From Sphingomonas sp. PP-F2F-G114-C0414 (lineage in GTDB: Bacteria > Pseudomonadota > Alphaproteobacteria > Sphingomonadales > Sphingomonadaceae), in the NCBI RefSeq assembly GCF_003688595.1, contig NZ_RCWT01000016.1, forward strand, positions 1-64,000: 64,000 nucleotides of DNA. Direction: 5' to 3'. Below are positions 62,652 to 64,000 of the stretch, piece by piece. Position numbers and translations under genes: made by a program. The notes beneath the pieces were generated by a model. That model saw nothing but the letters and a program-made list of their open reading frames with translations, did not search any database and was not told the DNA's origin. Each line of letters starts with the position of its first letter. The stretch's first letter is position 1.

Positions 62652-64000
62652 TTATAATGAATGCGTGATTAAAACAGGCAATGAGCTGACGGTTGTTATC
62701 CCACGGCTTTCCCCTTCTTTGAGTGGTTCAATGAAACTTATCCGCCCATCCTTCATGGCGACCTGTCGGTCGGCGGTGGCGATGGTGCTTGGACGGTGTG
62801 CGACAATGATGCAGGCGACGCCCTGCGTTTTGAGCGACGCATTGACCTTCGCTTCGTTCTCCGCATCGAGATGCGCGGTCGCCTCGTCCATCACGAGAAG
62901 CTGCGGTTTGCGGTAAAGGGCTCGGGCCAACAGCACACGCTGCTTCTGGCCGCCCGAGAGTGCCGAGCCCATGTCGCCGACCAGCGATTCATACGCCATC
63001 GGCATCGCCATGATGTCGTCATGGATGATCGCGAGTCTTGCTGCTTCCTCGACGCGTTCCTGGTCGATCTGCGGATCGAAGAACGCGATGTTCTCCGCGA
63101 TCGAACCGGCGAACAGCGTATCGTCCTGCATCACCGATCCGACCCGCTCGCGGTACGATGCCATGCCGGCGCGCGTCAGTACCTTGCCGTTGACGAGGAT
63201 CTTGCCCTCGGTCGGATGCAGCAGGCCGAGCAGCAATTTTAGCAGCGTCGTCTTGCCGCCGCCCGAGGCACCGGTGATCGCCAGCGTCTCGCCCGGCTCG
63301 ATCACCAGATCGACGCCGGCCAGCACGTCATGCTCGCCCGGGCCATAGGCGAAATACACATCGCGCAGTTCGATGCTCTCGATCGGGCCGACCGGGTTGC
63401 CGAGCGAGGCGGCTGGCTCGGGCGGGGTCAATGCGATGTCGCCGATCCGGCCGAGCTGCACATCGAGCATCCGATAATCGGCCAGCTTGCCGACGACGTT
63501 AAGGCTCGCCGACAGGAACTGCTGCTTGTACGCGCCGAACGCGGTGATCATCCCGATCGTGAACCCGCCGGCGAGGTTCAGCCGGATCGCGATGTAGACG
63601 AACAGGATGTTCTCGATCGCGATCACGGTCGTGTTGGCGGTCGAGAACACGGCCTGCAATCGGGCGATACCGACGCTCGCGTTGACGACCGAGGCGCGAC
63701 GCGCCTGCCACACGCGAAGTCGGTCCTGCTCGCGGCCGAACAGCCGGATCGGCGTGATGCCTCGGATCGTTTCGATCAACACCGCCTGCTCGCGGGCCTG
63801 CGCCTGAATGACGCTGACACTGCGCATCCGGAGCACCCCGAAATAGGACCAGCGGATCAGGATATAGAGGAGCAGGCCGATGATCGTCACGCCGGTCAGC
63901 ATCGGCGAGTAGACAAGCATCAAAGCCAGCGTGACGATCGTCATGATTCCGTCGACGACAGCTTGGACCAGACCATTGCCAAGCAGTTCGGTGATCGGCT
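62652..64000 (-). CDS. Peptidase-containing (C39, CvaB-like) ABC transporter, 5' end outside window
   Basis: At least 449 residues; the frame is open to the window edge (ITELLGNGLVQAVVDGIMTI). The visible part contains the last membrane helices (LALMLVYSPMLTGVTIIGLL) and the ATPase: Walker A ITGASGGGKTTLLKLLLGLL, signature ALSGGQKQRVLLARAL, Walker B LLVMDEATAHLD. The membrane part resembles CvaB/RaxB-type transporters with an N-terminal C39 peptidase, which must lie beyond the edge. It would cut and export the GG-leader protein encoded next. Confidence 0.88.
   Translation of the reverse strand, partial: PITELLGNGLVQAVVDGIMTIVTLALMLVYSPMLTGVTIIGLLLYILIRWSYFGVLRMRSVSVIQAQAREQAVLIETIRGITPIRLFGREQDRLRVWQARRASVVNASVGIARLQAVFSTANTTVIAIENILFVYIAIRLNLAGGFTIGMITAFGAYKQQFLSASLNVVGKLADYRMLDVQLGRIGDIALTPPEPAASLGNPVGPIESIELRDVYFAYGPGEHDVLAGVDLVIEPGETLAITGASGGGKTTLLKLLLGLLHPTEGKILVNGKVLTRAGMASYRERVGSVMQDDTLFAGSIAENIAFFDPQIDQERVEEAARLAIIHDDIMAMPMAYESLVGDMGSALSGGQKQRVLLARALYRKPQLLVMDEATAHLDAENEAKVNASLKTQGVACIIVAHRPSTIATADRQVAMKDGRISFIEPLKEGESRGITTVSSLPVLITHSL

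Noticed and set aside
1..64000. CRISPR arrays, tRNA and rRNA genes
   Set aside because: No regularly spaced repeats with unique spacers and no recognisable tRNA cloverleaf or rRNA segment were noticed by eye; a dedicated scan was not possible.

Overview
The window looks like a chromosomal segment of a high-GC alphaproteobacterium, most likely a sphingomonad (Sphingomonas or a close relative). The reasons are strong G/C bias at third codon positions, sphingomonad-type EPS genes, a Ti-type TraA/TraC/TraD module, and RiPP and bacteriocin genes of kinds seen in Sphingomonadaceae. Taxonomy is inferred from protein character only; there is no rRNA in the window.

Layout. (1) 1-7.3 kb is accessory DNA: the end of a probable outer-membrane protein, a ParD/ParE-like toxin-antitoxin pair, a tandem octamer repeat, a secreted beta-helix protein, and a conjugation remnant (traD, traC, a possible oriT, traA, a DUF6118-type gene). 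(2) 7.4-38.7 kb is a large Wzx/Wzy-type exopolysaccharide locus. It holds rmlB-rmlD-rmlA behind a broken rmlC, a priming sugar-phosphate transferase, a UDP-glucuronate 4-epimerase-like enzyme, an AsnB-type amidotransferase, seven glycosyltransferases (counted without the priming transferase), a flippase, a polymerase, an O-antigen-ligase-like protein, a TPR protein, a Wzc-type tyrosine kinase, Wza, and a nucleotide-sugar dehydrogenase. FdtA-, FdtB- and FdtC-like enzymes would divert the RmlA/RmlB product to a dTDP-3-acetamido-3,6-dideoxyhexose, a route that does not need RmlC. (3) 38.9-40.0 kb holds a perfect 14-bp inverted repeat and a tyrosine recombinase that separate the EPS locus from the next island.

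(4) 40.5-59.5 kb is the most interesting part: a lasso-peptide locus with an unusually large set of tailoring enzymes. A 48-residue precursor (48140-48286), shorter than the usual ORF cut-off, has a WxxP leader motif, Thr at -2, a predicted Leu1-Asp8 ring and a C-terminal Ser. Around it lie the cyclase (49430), a PqqD-like recognition protein (52442), the B2 leader peptidase (57162) and an ABC exporter (57657). Tailoring candidates are two HPr-kinase-like proteins, two TPR-fused 2OG-Fe(II) oxygenases, an Asp/Asn hydroxylase whose gene overlaps the B2 gene, a PhyH-type and a further 2OG dioxygenase, a sulfotransferase, a nucleotidyltransferase and a methyltransferase. Phage-tail-collar-like and beta-propeller proteins are interleaved. 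The genes face both ways, so several transcripts are needed.

(5) 59.6-64 kb holds a decayed serine-recombinase fragment, a DUF3857/transglutaminase protein and a second peptide-export system: a double-glycine-leader protein, a small membrane protein that could give immunity, and a CvaB-like ABC transporter cut by the window edge.

Start sites were chosen by reading the sequence for ribosome-binding sites, overlaps with the preceding stop, and known family N-termini. No alignment or database search was run.
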